Below, piece after piece: positions 33,451-44,765 of a stretch of 64,000 nucleotides of DNA. Both the position numbers and the translations under genes were made by a program. The first letter of the stretch is position 1; every line of letters starts with the position of its first letter. The stretch lies in NCBI RefSeq assembly GCF_000247695.1, contig NW_004624784.1, positions 14,647,457-14,711,456 on the forward strand. Direction: 5' to 3'. The DNA is from Heterocephalus glaber. Its lineage: Eukaryota > Chordata > Mammalia > Rodentia > Bathyergidae. The notes below the pieces were generated by a model. It worked only from the letters and a program-made list of their open reading frames with translations, had not been told where the DNA came from and ran no database searches.

Positions 33451-36400
33451 TGACTGGCCAAGGCAGTAGCTACAAGCTGGCCCGGATACCCAGCGTCGTC
33501 GCAACCACCCCACTCAGCCCCGCCAGCCCGTGTCACCTTGGGGAACCTCCTGGCTGAGGAGTAACGACTAGTCCTCGATGTCCCCGGTGGGGGCTTCCCA
33601 TTCAGGCTCCTCTGCCCTACCACAGAGCAATCGGGGCGGGCCTTGGTCGCCTCCCAAACTGATTGCTCCACTGCGGCTGCAGCCGACCTGGCACTGCCCC
33701 CAGCCTCCTCGCAGACCTGGCAGCTCTCAGAAGGAACGTACGCCAGGTCCCACAGACCCAGAGGTACCTGCAGGGGGAGTGGAGATGGTGCCGTCTGGGT
33801 TGTCGTTCTCAGCCAAGCCAAACAAGTCTGGCTTGGCCTAGAGAAGGGAGGGAGAGGGCAGGGTCCACAGGCCCAGGGTATTCACATTTGTCCAAGCCCA
33901 AGCGTAAGAATTCTGTTCTTGCCCTTTTCACTCCTTGAGCCTGGCCTCGGACTCAATTTCCTCTCACCTGAATGAAGGAAAAAGAAGAGAGAGTTCATGG
34001 ATGCAGGGTTCCAGCTTGACCCCCAGAAGATCCTTGCTCACCCTGATGCACAAAGGGACTCTGCAGCATTATTGTCCCCCAGCTCCTTGGGGGCCCCACT
34101 GGCTGGGACTCAGCAGGTGGAATAGGGCTCCGTGGAGGAGGAGTCAGATCTGGCTGCCACTGCCAGGCATCTGTGCCTGAGCTGCTTTGCCACAGGGGAA
34201 GGTGTAAGGAACCTTCCCCAAATGTCAACCTCTCCCTGGGTCTTCTGGCCTCTTGATGCAACAGAAGAGGGTGGCTCTTGCCTCACAGAGACCCCAGTAC
34301 CCTGGCTTTGTGAAAGGGCCCCTGTCTGGTAGAACTCCTCCCCCAAGGAGGGTTGGATAGGGCCTGGGTTTGGGGTGGAGGTCTGTTACCCTGTGGGCAG
34401 CCATCCTGTGGGCTGGGGGAGGGGCAAGGTAAGGCAACAGAGGCTGAGATAGCTGGGTGACTTGAGAGAATGCTCTGATGATGCAGAGATGACTGGCAAA
34501 CCACATCAGCCTTGTCTTTCAGCCTTCTGACCCCTCCTCCTTGTCCATTAGTCTCTAGCCAGAGGCCAGGCTGGCCAGGCCAAGGCCCTGGAGCCTGAGG
34601 GGAGAGAGCAAGAGGAGGATCCTGGCTCCCTGCCCCGCCAGGGTAGATGTATGGCTCTGGCTCAGGGCCCGGAGTAGACTGGAATGGATGAACGTGTTTG
34701 TCTGCAGGGCAGGAGCACGAATGGCTGAAGGATGCTATTTGCCCTGGCAGGCCAGGAGCTGGGCATGGAGCAGCTCCTCAGCCCCACCCGCTCCTTTTCA
34801 CTTAACACCATTAACTAATCATTTTCTTCTCCGGTGGCCTGAAAACAAAGTCAGCTAACCACCAAGGACAGTCAGTTCTGAATTCTCTACCCTTAGGAGA
34901 GTAAAGCCAGGTGGGGGTTGGAGGAGCCTCTACGGTGAAAAGGAAATAAGATTAGAGGCCAGGATGACAGCCCCTGGCCTGCTTGGTCCTAGCAAACAAG
35001 CACAGAGACTGTCCTTTAAGACAGCCAGTAGCCTAGAGCCAGGATACAGTGGGTAGGCAAGGTCAGGAGACAAAGATTAGGGATGGTTTCCTAAGGAGAG
35101 CACTTTGGGATTCCAAACCAAGCAGGGTTTGGACCCTGGAGAGGATTCAGGGGGGTCCAGAAAAGGGAAGGACAGGAGTAAAGGCAGGAGAACAGGTCAG
35201 GAGGTAGTGGAAATGGTCCTCAGCTTCCCTAAGACACCAGAGGATCAAGCTCCAGGGACAACAGCAGGAAAGAGACAGTGGCAGCAGTGGAACTCCCAGC
35301 AAGCAGGGACTGAGACTCAGCAACAGGGAGATGGAGATGATGGGCAGAGATGGCACCTGGCAGAGACTCAAGCACCTGGCCTGGGTAGGAGCAGCCTAGC
35401 CCAGATGTAGGCCAAGGCCGGAAGACAGGCCTCTGGGGGCAGAGTCCTAATCCTCTGCCTCATTTCCCTCCAGAGTTGGGGGGGGAAACTGCTGCTTTCC
35501 CCCACCCACGTGGGAGACCTGGGCTGCTAGAGAAAAGTCCCTTCTTTTTGGAATGCCTTGTGTGTCTCTCTGGCAGGTCTGATCACAGGAGGAGAAACTG
35601 AGGCTGGTTGTGGTCCTGGTCTGGCCCCTGGGTGGGTAGGGCTCTCCACCAGCATAAGTGGGCAAAAGGAGAGTCGACAGTAAAAGGATAATGACAGGGA
35701 AGGATGGAACCCAGGAGTTTCCCTCAGCTCTTAGAGAGCACCTTCTGGCGAAGGGGCCATACCAGGAGGATGTAAGAAGGGCGGGCTGGGCCAAGGAAGA
35801 GGAAGGAAGCTGAGAAAGATGTGTTTGCAGCTGCAGAGAGAAGACGATGGGGTGGGGTGAGGTGGGGGTGGCCCAGCAACCTTGGCAACTATGGAGTCTG
35901 GGGAACCCCCTAGCCTGACCAGAAAATAGAATCCAGCCTGGGTCTCTTTGGAAGGGAAGTCAAGAGACTTTTCCAGAGTGGGGGTCTGATGGTAAGGAGA
36001 TTGTGCTGAGTGAAAAACAGGGTGGGAGGAGGGTTGGGGGCAGTTGCTCCTGAGAACATCCTAGGGCCAGGAAACAGGATACTGGAGGGCTGGGTGGAAG
36101 ATGAGGGGGAAGAGATTGAATGAGGGGAAGCAGCCCTGCTCTTGGCTCCCGACACAGTCTAATCCATGTCCTTGCACCTGACCCAGGGCAGAAGGAAGGA
36201 GGTGCAGTCAGGATGGAGGTGTGCCCCGGCAACACCATGGGAGAGGTGGAGGGCGGGTTGGGGGGATGGGATATTTTTAAACTTGGGAAAACCGACAGTG
36301 AGTTCATCCCCACCCTGGTGGCTGCAAAGGCCCCATTGTGCAGGGGTCTGGAGAAGGGGGAGCGGGGAGTGGTGGCACAAAGGCCAGGCTTATGCTAGAA

Positions 36401-37600
36401 CAGGCAGGGGTAGCACAGGCTGGGGGAGGGGCGGCGGCGGCCCAGCTGGCCTAGTGAACTCCAGGTCGGGCTAGGCTGGGCTTGTTGGGCTGACGCTGGG
36501 GGTGGGGTTCCACCTTCACAAAGCCCCCTGTAGGGGAGCTGGGGTCTCTGGCATCCGGTGGCTCGTCCTAGGGAGGGGGCTGATTGTGGGATTCCCTCTG
36601 CTTGGCTTTCCCAGGAACCGCAGGGTCTGTTCCCAGGCTCCCAGCATTCCGGGGACTCCCCTGGGAGCTGCTGGCCTCTCCTCTCGGCCCCTTCCCTGCC
36701 AGAGAGTCGGGGGAAGGGGGTGCCGGAGAAAGAGGATGTGGGTGCATGGGGACTCTTCCTGGGGACTAGGGACACCACGAGAGGGCGGCAGCTGTGACTG
36801 AAAGGGTCACAGCCCTCCCATCTTAGCCCCCAGCCGCAGGTCTGGCCCACTTGTCCCCGTGACCCGAGGGGTCAGGCAGCCCACCTGCCTGACCTCCGCG
36901 CTCCACGCCCAGTGCCTGCACCGGGCTTCGGCAGTGGCGCTTCCCGCCGGCTCCCGGCTCCCGGCTCCTCTGGGAGCCCCGAGCCCTTCTCCGCGAGTCC
37001 GGCCGGGCTGAGGCCGGGGGAGGCGGGGCATCCGGCCTTGCGCATCAACCCAAACATTACCATAAATGCTCAGGCTGCCGCAGCGGGTTCGGGAGGGGGA
37101 CCTTGGGGCTCTCCGGAAGCCCAGAATCTGGTATCCACGCCTTTCCCAACTTGGCCTCTTACAGTGATTCAGTTTGTCCCTTCCGGCCGCCCTCTCTGCA
37201 AAAGGGGGGTGTGTGTGGGGACGCTGGCGAGAGAACCAAGGCTGCGAGGGGAGTCCGGGTCTCGGCTCCTGGGTGGCCAGTGTGGTTGTGACCCTGGACA
37301 GAGAAGAGTAGGACCCTCCAGGCAGGATTTCAGGATCGCTGCAGGAGTCGCTCTCGGTCTCTGCCGGACCCACCTGGGGCAGCGGTGATTTCCTGGGTCT
37401 CCGTAATCTCTGGCCTCAGGGTCCCTAACTACATTTGGAGAATGGGGGATGGTGGGAGCAGGACATGACGCTGAGAATTGACACCTCTCCCTTTCAGGGA
37501 CCTTCACATCCGGTCCCCAAAATAACCACCACCCAGGCAGGGGAATGTCTCCAGAGGGACATTCTGTTTAAATTTGACTTTGAGCTGTCCCTGAAGGAAG
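33451..37600. other. GC-rich intergenic sequence upstream of MCAM
   Basis: Four kilobases are almost free of interspersed repeats in an otherwise SINE-packed window, which suggests conserved regulatory sequence. A CpG-rich block lies at about 36.8-37.4 kb. Open frames occur on both strands but none has a recognisable domain or splice-consistent structure. Confidence 0.5.
36800..37400. promoter_or_regulatory. Orphan CpG-rich block
   Basis: CpG-rich sequence with runs such as CGCCGGCTCCCGG lies about 3.7 kb upstream of MCAM and 19 kb from RNF26. No recognised gene starts here. It could be an enhancer or a non-coding RNA promoter. Confidence 0.4.
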
Positions 37601-37999
37601 GCCAGCTGGCCTAGTGTGGGGAGCCTGTGGGAACCTGGGAGTGCCGTGTTCTGGGTCTCCAGGTCCCTCTCCTCCCTGAAGGAGCCTCATGGATTTCCTC
37701 TGCCCTTAGCTTTGAGCAAGCCAGGAGAGAGCCTGGACTCCCCTGGAGTGGGAAAGTGTAGAGGTGAGATTGATGTAGGGAAAAATTTAACTCCCAGCCT
37801 GCTAGATGTCAAATCTGCTGAGTTCATGTTCCCTGAAATCAGAATTAATTCTAAGGAACCACAGAGGCTAAGAGTAGCAAAAATTTATTGACAGATAGCT
37901 TCTGAGAGACAGGAGGGGGCCCAAAAAATGGGTTGCCACAGAGCCCACTTCGCTGAGAAAGTTTTTTACAACAAAATCACGAGGTGGATACAAAATCAC

Positions 38000-38137
38000 G
38001 ATTCCAGCACTCTGGGAGGCTGAGGCAGGAGTACCGTGGGCCAATAATTATATTTCAACATCTTTAGCTCTGAGGGAAATGCAAATCAAAACTCCACTGA
38101 GATTCCATCTCACCCCAGTCAGAATGGTTATCATCAA
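38000..38137 (+). repeat. B1/L1 chimeric segment, copy 1
   Basis: A 38-base B1 piece is joined directly to 'ccaataattatatttcaac' and L1 3' sequence. The same junction recurs at 39047. Confidence 0.8.
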
Positions 38138-39046
38138 TGTGGACATCAACAATGTGGATGAAACTATGATCAACTAATAAGATTACAAGTATAGACGCTT
38201 AGGTAATAGTGATCCAGTAGGGAAGCAGGTTGCATAGGAAGGGTACATGGAAAGAACAAAAACACTTTGGGGAAGGAATAGGTTCAGAGGTTCTGGTTGG
38301 GTGACTGAAATCTAGCTGGACTTTACTGGACCAGGTGATACCAATTAAAGTATAATCTCAAATTATTGCCTATCTCTGAGGGAGGCATGTAGGCCTGGCC
38401 ATTTCATCTTTATCTTGAGGCCTGGCCTTTGACAGATGCACCTCCAGCTACAGTTTTTGGTATGTTCTCATCTCTTGCAATGATTCTTGAGAGCCTAGCC
38501 CTGTCTGACTGCCTACAACATTTCTACTTAATTTAGCTGTTTATAATAACAGGGAAGAAGAGGAAGAGCAGGACTAAGGCCTGCTCCTCTTGCACCCCGT
38601 ATCTCGCTGGTTGGGCATCAAGGGAATTTGAGAAGTGGAGAGGATCCAGGATGTGGAGTGACTGGAGCCAGGTCAGATGATGGCCCCTTCACTTCAGGAG
38701 TCTGGTCTCACACACCACACCACAAAGGGACTGGAGGCTTTGAGACAGCCTTGCTCCCTGATTAGCTGGTCCCTGGCAAGTGACCGGACAAGGACTATTC
38801 AGAGGGCCATGACAATGCTCTGACCAAGGAAGACAAGAAGCCACACTCTTAGCTCGTGTTTGCCACAGTGCTTTATGACTTAGAGCTTCCACTTAAGAGT
38901 CATTTTCCTGACCAATGTTTATTTTTACAACAACAAAACAAGGAAATTGAAACACGAAGTTACATGGTCTGCACAGCAAAGGAAGCAATCAGTTGAGTGG
39001 AGAGCCAGCCCACAGAATGGGGAGATCAGATGCCAGCCACATCTGT

Positions 39047-39183
39047 GATTCCAGCACTCTGGGAGGCCGAGGCAGGAGTACCATAGGCCAATAATTATAT
39101 TTCAACATCTTTAGCTATCGGGGAAATATAAATTAAACCCCCACTGAGATTCCATCTCACCCCAGTCAGAGTGGTTATCATCA
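39047..39183 (+). repeat. B1/L1 chimeric segment, copy 2
   Basis: It has the same B1-to-L1 junction as 38000-38137, with scattered mismatches. L1 sequence then continues to about 39400. Confidence 0.8.
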
Positions 39184-39400
39184 AGAACACAAAAAATAAT
39201 TAATGCTAGTTGGAATATGGGGTGGGGGACTCTTCTACACTGTTGGTGAGAATGTAAATTAGAACAGCCACAATGGAAATCAGTATGGAGGTTTCTCAAA
39301 AAACTCAAAGTAGAAGTGCCTTATGACCCAGCTATATCACTCCTAGGTATGCACCCCAAAGAATTAAAGGCATAGTGTAAGCATACTATAAGGACACTGT
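39090..39400 (+). mobile_element. L1 3' fragment
   Basis: The sequence around GAGATTCCATCTCACCCC and TATGACCCAGCTATATCA is typical of mammalian L1 ORF2 C-terminal/3' sequence. Confidence 0.65.
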
Positions 39401-39403
39401 TAT

Positions 39404-40635
39404 GGTTTAGATCTAAACTGTCCTCCGACTTGGCGTGGTGGATACCTGTAATCCCAGCACTCTAGGATGCTGAAGCAGGAGGCTCACAAATTGGAGCCCA
39501 GCCAGGGCAACTTAGTGACATAGCAAGATTCTGTCTCAAAATAAAAATTTTAAAAAAGGGATGGAGATGTAACTCAGTGCAAATGCCCCAGTACTGCCAA
39601 ATCAGTCAGTCAATCAATCAATCAATCCTCAAAAAGTCTCAAGTGTTCAGAGTCTCAAGTGTTCAAGGATGGACTTTTGGAAGGTGATTGGATCAAGATG
39701 ATTAATCCACTGATGAGATCAAAATCAGATGGTGTTGTAGTCAGGTTTTGAAAGGGAATATATTTAATACAGGACACATAATTTATAGGATTATTTTATA
39801 ATAGTCACCCAAAAAGTCAGATGCAGAGGAGTGCAAGAGATCTAGCCACACACTAGAGACCCAAAGAATCCAGCCTATGGTCTGGATCCCACAGCAATGT
39901 TCTCCACAAGTCCAGCTGAAGACAATGTCCTCCATGAGTCCAGCCAGTGGCCTAGAGCCCATGGCAACAACTCATGCTTGTCTGTATCGAGTATGTGCAC
40001 CAGAAAGGCCCAAAGGCCAGTGGTGGAAGCCAGAAAACCTGCGATGGTCGGGTGAAGAATTTGTGCCACCAGGCTGAGGGATCTATACTGGAGCCAGGTA
40101 CTGATGCTCACGGTGAAGATCAGAGCTCCCCTGACGAGAACAGCAGCCATTCTCAGTGATGGCGAGGCCCTAAGTTCTTCCTCTGAGAACAGCCAAGTTC
40201 GAATCTGGAAAACTGTAGCAAGCTTCTCCTAGAAAATCAACAGCGCTCAATCTTCCACTTTAGTTCCCTTTTTATGCTATTGGCAACAATCCTCAGGTGG
40301 GTCTTCCATGCCCAAACCACGCTGATGCAGTTCAGCTGGACATTACAAGTTGACCTTTAGTTAATCTACCACAGATGGCATTGCTGGGAGGTAGGGCCTA
40401 CTTGAAGGGAGTGACCTTGGGGGACAATGTCTGTCCCTGACTCCTTCCTCTCTTTCCCTCCTTCTCTGCTTCCTGGCTGCCATGAGGTGAGGTGAGCAGC
40501 TTTCTTCCCCCATGATGTTTCTGCATCATGAGAGGCTAAAGCAATGGTGCTAGCTAACCATGGACTGAAGCCTCTGAAACTGTGAGCCAGAAACCTTTCC
40601 TCCTCCAACATGTTTTTTTCAGGTATTTGGTCTCA
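39404..40635 (+). mobile_element. MaLR-type LTR split by nested insertions
   Basis: LTR-like ends ('ttatggtttagatc' near 39404; 'ctctgaaactgtgagcc' near 40575) are separated by a B1-dID (39425-39640) and by unassigned, possibly LTR, sequence (39746-40365). Confidence 0.5.
39425..39640 (+). mobile_element. B1-dID dimeric SINE
   Basis: B1 ('cctgtaatcccagcactc'), A-rich linker, an ID part ('ggagatgtaactcagtg') and a CAAT-repeat tail. It is inserted in an LTR. Confidence 0.7.
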
Positions 40636-40639
40636 GTAA

Positions 40640-41035
40640 GACAGCTGCATATCCATGTTTATCATGGCACCTGACTTACAATAGCCATGTCATGAAAATC
40701 AGCCTAGGTCTCCATCAACAAATAGATGAAGAAAATGCAGTATATATACATGAAAGAATATTATTCAGCCATGAAGAAAATGAAATCATGTCATGGAAGG
40801 AAAATGGTTGGAATTAGAGATCATCATGTTAAGCAAATTAAGCCAGATTCAGAAAGAAGAGCATCACATGTTTTCTCTCATGTGGAATCTAAGGGGGAAA
40901 AGATGACATGAAAATAGAAGGTAGACTTAAAAGGACAGGGAGAGGGTTATGGGGAGGACGAGATATGACCAAACCATGTTATGCATGCATGTCACGATGA
41001 GAACCAGCATTCAGTGTAATTAATAAACACTAACA
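40640..41035 (+). mobile_element. L1 3' UTR fragment
   Basis: It contains TATTATTCAGCCATGAAG and GATCATCATGTTAAGC, hallmarks of mammalian L1 3' ends, and ends in AT-rich sequence. Confidence 0.65.
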
Positions 41036-41397
41036 AGGCATAGTGGCAAATGCCTATCATCTGAGGACTCTGGGACAGTGACACAAGAGAATCACAAGTT
41101 CAAGCCCAGCCTGAGCAATTTAGCAACTTAGCAAGACCCTGTCTTTGTTTTTTCTTCCATTTTTTATTTTAAGCAAAGTCTCACTTTGTAGTTTTGCCTG
41201 GCCTTGAATTCACTGTACAGCCTAGGCTGTCCTTGAGCTTGTGATGATCCTCCTGCCTCAGCTTCTTGACTTTTTGGGGTTACAGGCATGCACTCTGTTC
41301 CCAGCTAAAATAAAAAACAATTTAAAAGGGCTAGGGATGTAACTCAAGGGCAGAGCACTCCTGGGTTTGCTCCCTACATCTCCCCCCAAGAAAAGTC
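41030..41397 (+). mobile_element. B1-dID dimer split by an antisense B1
   Basis: A sense B1 part (41035-41145) and a sense ID part (41325-41397) are separated by an antisense B1 (41150-41308), a nested insertion. Confidence 0.65.
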
Positions 41398-41469
41398 ATA
41401 AAATTTGGACAAATAATGGAAAATAAATAAGTGAAGATAACTAGACTAATAAAAGAGTTACATGACCTT

Positions 41470-41600
41470 GGACCAGGCAGGGTAGCACATATCTATAGTC
41501 CCAACTACCAGGGAAGCTGAGGCTGGAGGATCCCTTGAAACCAGGAGTTTGGGCCAGCCTGGGCAGTACAAGACAGTCACAAACAAAAAAGAGGTACATG
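41470..41600 (+). mobile_element. B1-like SINE
   Basis: It reads 'ggcagggtagcacatat ... gccagcctgggcagtac'. Confidence 0.65.
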
Positions 41601-41699
41601 ACTTAAAGTTCCGTAGCCTGTGAGAGAGGGGACTACATTTTTGAAAATTGTGTTAAGTCGCACATTATGTAAAATTTACAATTTTACATCTTATTTTAT

Positions 41700-41850
41700 T
41701 TTTGTGTTTTTGAGGCAGGGTCTTGGTGTGTAGGCTGTCCTTGAATTCACTGTGTAGCCCAGGCTGGCCTTGATCTCACAGCGCCAGTCCTCCTCCCTCA
41801 GCCTCTGGAGTGCTGGGATTACAGGCATGCGCCACCATGCCCAAGTATTT
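41700..41850 (-). mobile_element. B1 SINE
   Basis: 'tttttgaggcagggtcttgg ... tgctgggattacaggcat'. Confidence 0.8.
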
Positions 41851-42009
41851 CCAAAATTTTTAAATCATCCAAGGAACTAATCTTGGAAGGAGTAGTTATC
41901 TAGCTCCAAAGCCTGTGCATTATATCTTGCAGTATAGACAGGAAGTACAGCAGGGGCTCAGAAGAGGAAGGACCAGCATAGATCAGGGGCTTCTGCTGGC
42001 CAGCAGAGT

Positions 42010-42540
42010 CTTTCTAGGAATGTGCAGGCTCCAGTGAAAGACAGGTTTAGACTGGAGAGGAGTGAAGAATGGTCATTCCAGGCAGGGGAAATGTACAAGC
42101 AGAGAGGGAGGGAAGGAAGTGGAAGAAAGGCTACATACAGCAACAGCTGCAGAACCTCTGCATGGGAAGTCTCAGAGCAGCCATCTGGCTGGAAGACTGG
42201 GTTGGCTGGGAGGCTAGGAAACTTGTCTTGAAATTGTATTTGAGTAACAAGCCCTCTGCCTTCATTTCCATTATATGTTTACTTGGAAGCCTTGGGAAAG
42301 TTTCGGCTATACCACCAAGGCTTGATGTCACCTTATATGAACAGTTGGTACTGGATGGAAAACTAGAACTAGCACTCAGTCGCTAACTAGAAATTCAACA
42401 AGGTAGAAGGTGCTTGCGTGGGGGAACTTGGCCAGATGAGGTTGAGTTAGGTTATGGGGGAATAGTTGGGATCTTAAGATAGGTTAGGCAATGGGGAGCC
42501 ACTGGAGATTCTTGAGCAATGGCAAAATGATGTGATGAAA
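42010..42540 (+). repeat. Probable LINE-2 relic
   Basis: It contains 'cattccaggcagggg' and 'gagccactggagattcttgag', typical of LINE-2-like 3' sequence. Confidence 0.35.
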
Positions 42541-42584
42541 TTGGAATTAGGTTTACAATGGTTTCCTCATTTTTTTGGCCCGAG

Positions 42585-42600
42585 AGCGCCCCCTGGTGCT
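42585..42600 (-). promoter_or_regulatory. CTCF-like binding motif
   Basis: AGCGCCCCCTGGTGCT reads AGCACCAGGGGGCGCT on the minus strand and fits the CTCF core CCASYAGRKGGCRS closely. It lies in non-repeat sequence between MCAM and RNF26. Occupancy is inferred. Confidence 0.6.
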
Positions 42601-42842
42601 CCTAGTTTGAATCATACCTCATTTTATCTCCCTGGGAGGGTGAAGTCTGCAGGATTGATGAATTGCTGGAGCCAGACTCTGGGGTGTCATTCCACTTCAT
42701 CCTGAGTCATGACAGCACCGCAGCAGAACTAGAGGTTACAGGCGGAGAAGGATGGAGGGTGAGGGGGCCATTGTAGTGGTTTCCTTCTCTGTGACCCGTA
42801 TGTTGCTTGTGCTTTGGAATATAGCACAGGCGTTAAGTAAAC

Positions 42843-42844
<2 letters not shown>

Positions 42845-42883
<39 letters not shown>
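42845..42883. repeat. (TG)n microsatellite
   Basis: About 19 GT units. Confidence 0.9.
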
Positions 42884-42884
<1 letters not shown>

Positions 42885-43182
42885 CAGGACACAGCCCAGA
42901 TGTTTGGGAGACATGCACTGTCGTGGTGGGGACAGGGAAGTAGAACACAAAGTGCCAGAGTGCAGATAGGAGAGGTACTCAACCCAGCCCATGGTGGTCA
43001 GCGGCTTCCTGGAAGACGGACCTGGGCCTCCAGACAAGGGATGAACGGACAGTGAGGACCAGGGAAAGGGCTGTGGGGTGTGCTGCGCTGGGGACCGTCA
43101 GCACTGGGAAAGGAGCCTGCAGGAGAAGAATCGGGTCAGCGTGGGATGAGGCTTGGTTAGGGAAGATTTGTAAACCGCGATT

Positions 43183-43266
43183 CTTTTTTTTTTGGTACCA
43201 GGGTGGAACTCAGGACCTTGCACTTGAGAGGCAGAAGGCGATACCACTGAGCTAAACCCCCGGCCC
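43183..43266 (-). mobile_element. ID-type SINE (young variant)
   Basis: It shows antisense A and B boxes with the GGTACC end. Confidence 0.85.
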
Positions 43267-43714
43267 ACAATTCATTATTAACAGCAACAGGGTGTGTGTG
43301 TGAATGGTTTTAAGGGAAGAATCACCAGCCAGTTAAAATCCACGAAGAGCTCAGGCTCCAGAGGGACAGAATCCAAGGCCCTACTTTCTAAGATTCCATT
43401 TCATCCTAGGTCCTGCCTTTGCCCTGGATGATGGGGCCAGAGACCTCCAGTCCCTTCTGAGGAGGCTCCTTCCCGCACACAGCGGGGCCTTCTTTTAACC
43501 TGAGGTCACCCACAGCAATCAAGATCCTCTTCTTGGCAGCTTCTCCTTCCTAAGTTCAACTTGAGATGGGACAGAACACACCACCAAGGAAGGCCTTTAA
43601 AGAAAACCCTTGCATCATCAACTCCACGCTGGGGAGTACTACACAGCTAATAAAAGAATTACTGGCCACTTGTATTTTTTCTTCTGAGAAGCATCTGTTC
43701 ATTCCAGTTGCCTA

Positions 43715-43804
43715 CTTTTTGGATTTTTTTTGGTACTGGGGATCGAACTCGGGACCTTGTGCTTTCCAGGTAGGCGGTGGAACCACTGAGCTAAATCCCT
43801 GGCC
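43715..43804 (-). mobile_element. ID-type SINE inside L1
   Basis: It is flanked by CCAGTTGCCTA (43704-43714, 43805-43815). Confidence 0.85.
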
Positions 43805-44025
43805 CCAGTTGCCTATTTTTTTATTGGGTCTTTTATTTGGGAGGAGTCTAATTTTTTGGAGTTTTTTATATATTCTGGATGTTAATCCTGTTTGAGGAGT
43901 AGCTGGTGAAATTTTTTCCCATTCTGTAGGTTGTCTTTTTTCATTCTCTTGGTTGTTTCCTTTGCTGTGCAGAAGATTATAATGTGACATGATCTCATTT
44001 GTTGATTCTTGAGGTTTGTTTATTT

Positions 44026-44165
44026 ATTTATTTATTTATTGAGACAGAATCTCGTTCTGTAATTCATGCTGGCCTTGAACTCACTATGTAGCTCAGGCTG
44101 TTCTCAAACTCACAACAATCTTCCTGCCTCAGCCTCCCGGGTCCTGGAATTATAGATGTTATAGT
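44026..44165 (-). mobile_element. B1 SINE
   Basis: 'tattgagacagaatctcg ... cagcctcccgggtcctgg'. Confidence 0.75.
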
Positions 44166-44306
44166 TCTATATATGGATCTATAGTTATAGATTATAACTT
44201 TGAGTTATTTCTTATGCTATTGGGGTTCTGATGAGAAAGCCCTTGCCTATTTCTATACCTTTAAGAGTTTTACCTATTTTATCTTCCAGCAGATTGTTTG
44301 TGATTT

Positions 44307-44392
44307 GTTTTTTTGGTACCAGGGATTGAACTCGGGACCTTGTGCTTGCAAGGCAGGCTCCGGAACCACTGAGCTAAATCCCCGGCCCAAAC
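44307..44392 (-). mobile_element. ID-type SINE inside L1
   Basis: It is flanked by TTTGTGATTT (44297-44306 and about 44395-44404). Confidence 0.85.
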
Positions 44393-44427
44393 TATTTGTG
44401 ATTTAATATTAGATTTTTTGATTCTTT

Positions 44428-44513
44428 TTTTGTTTTTGGTACCAAGGCTCGAACTCGGGACCTTGTGCTTTTGAGGCAGATGGTGGCACCACTGAGCTAA
44501 ATCCCTGGGCCCA
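44428..44513 (-). mobile_element. ID-type SINE inside L1
   Basis: The antisense A and B boxes are present. The flanks repeat TTTTTGAT. Confidence 0.85.
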
Positions 44514-44629
44514 ATTTTTGATCCATTTTGATTTTAGCTCAGTAGATAGCAACAGATAGGGGTCTATGTTTAATCTGCTGCACATGTAAAGCCAGTTTTC
44601 CCAACATTGTAAAGTTCTTTTTTCTTTTT

Positions 44630-44765
44630 TTCTTGTTTATTTGAGATAGCAACTCACTATGTAGAGGCTAACCTTGAACTATTTAGCCCTGGCTGGCCTA
44701 AAACACTTCCTGCCTCAGCCTCATTAGTCCAGGGATTATAGGTCTGCACCACCATGCTCAACTCA
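44630..44765 (-). mobile_element. B1 SINE, diverged
   Basis: 'tttgagatagcaactcac ... ttataggtctgcaccacc'. Confidence 0.7.

Larger units (their letters stand above)
37600..43700. other. Intergenic repeat-rich tract between MCAM and RNF26
   Basis: This tract holds L1 3' fragments, MaLR LTR pieces, B1 and B1-dID SINEs and a TG repeat. Around 37860-38600 there is unassigned sequence that may be an LTR remnant. At 42585 there is a CTCF-like motif in unique sequence. No gene is recognised. Confidence 0.6.
43650..44620 (-). mobile_element. Second L1 ORF2 3' fragment, minus strand
   Basis: This stretch parallels the L1 sequence at 45450-45900, sharing the motif TTGCTGTGCA and the CTATCTTCCAGCAGATT-type segment. 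It is therefore a separate L1 copy next to the longer one. ID SINEs (43715, 44307, 44428) and a B1 (44026) interrupt it. Confidence 0.65.

Noticed and set aside
32398..33513. 371-codon minus-strand open frame across the MCAM promoter and exon 1
   Set aside because: It is in a different frame from MCAM exon 1, is composed of Arg/Pro/Gly/Ser from high GC content, and shows no domain. It is compositional.
35880..35900. RFX X-box like sequence near GCAACCTTGGCAAC
   Set aside because: The half-sites are direct rather than inverted, so it does not fit the X-box palindrome.
36807..37388. Overlapping open frames of 158-188 codons on both strands in the orphan CpG block
   Set aside because: Opposing long frames in GC-rich DNA are expected by chance. 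No splice-consistent or conserved protein feature is seen.
38190..38600. Possible intact endogenous retrovirus
   Set aside because: There is no gag, pol or env coding similarity and no paired LTRs; at most an LTR remnant.
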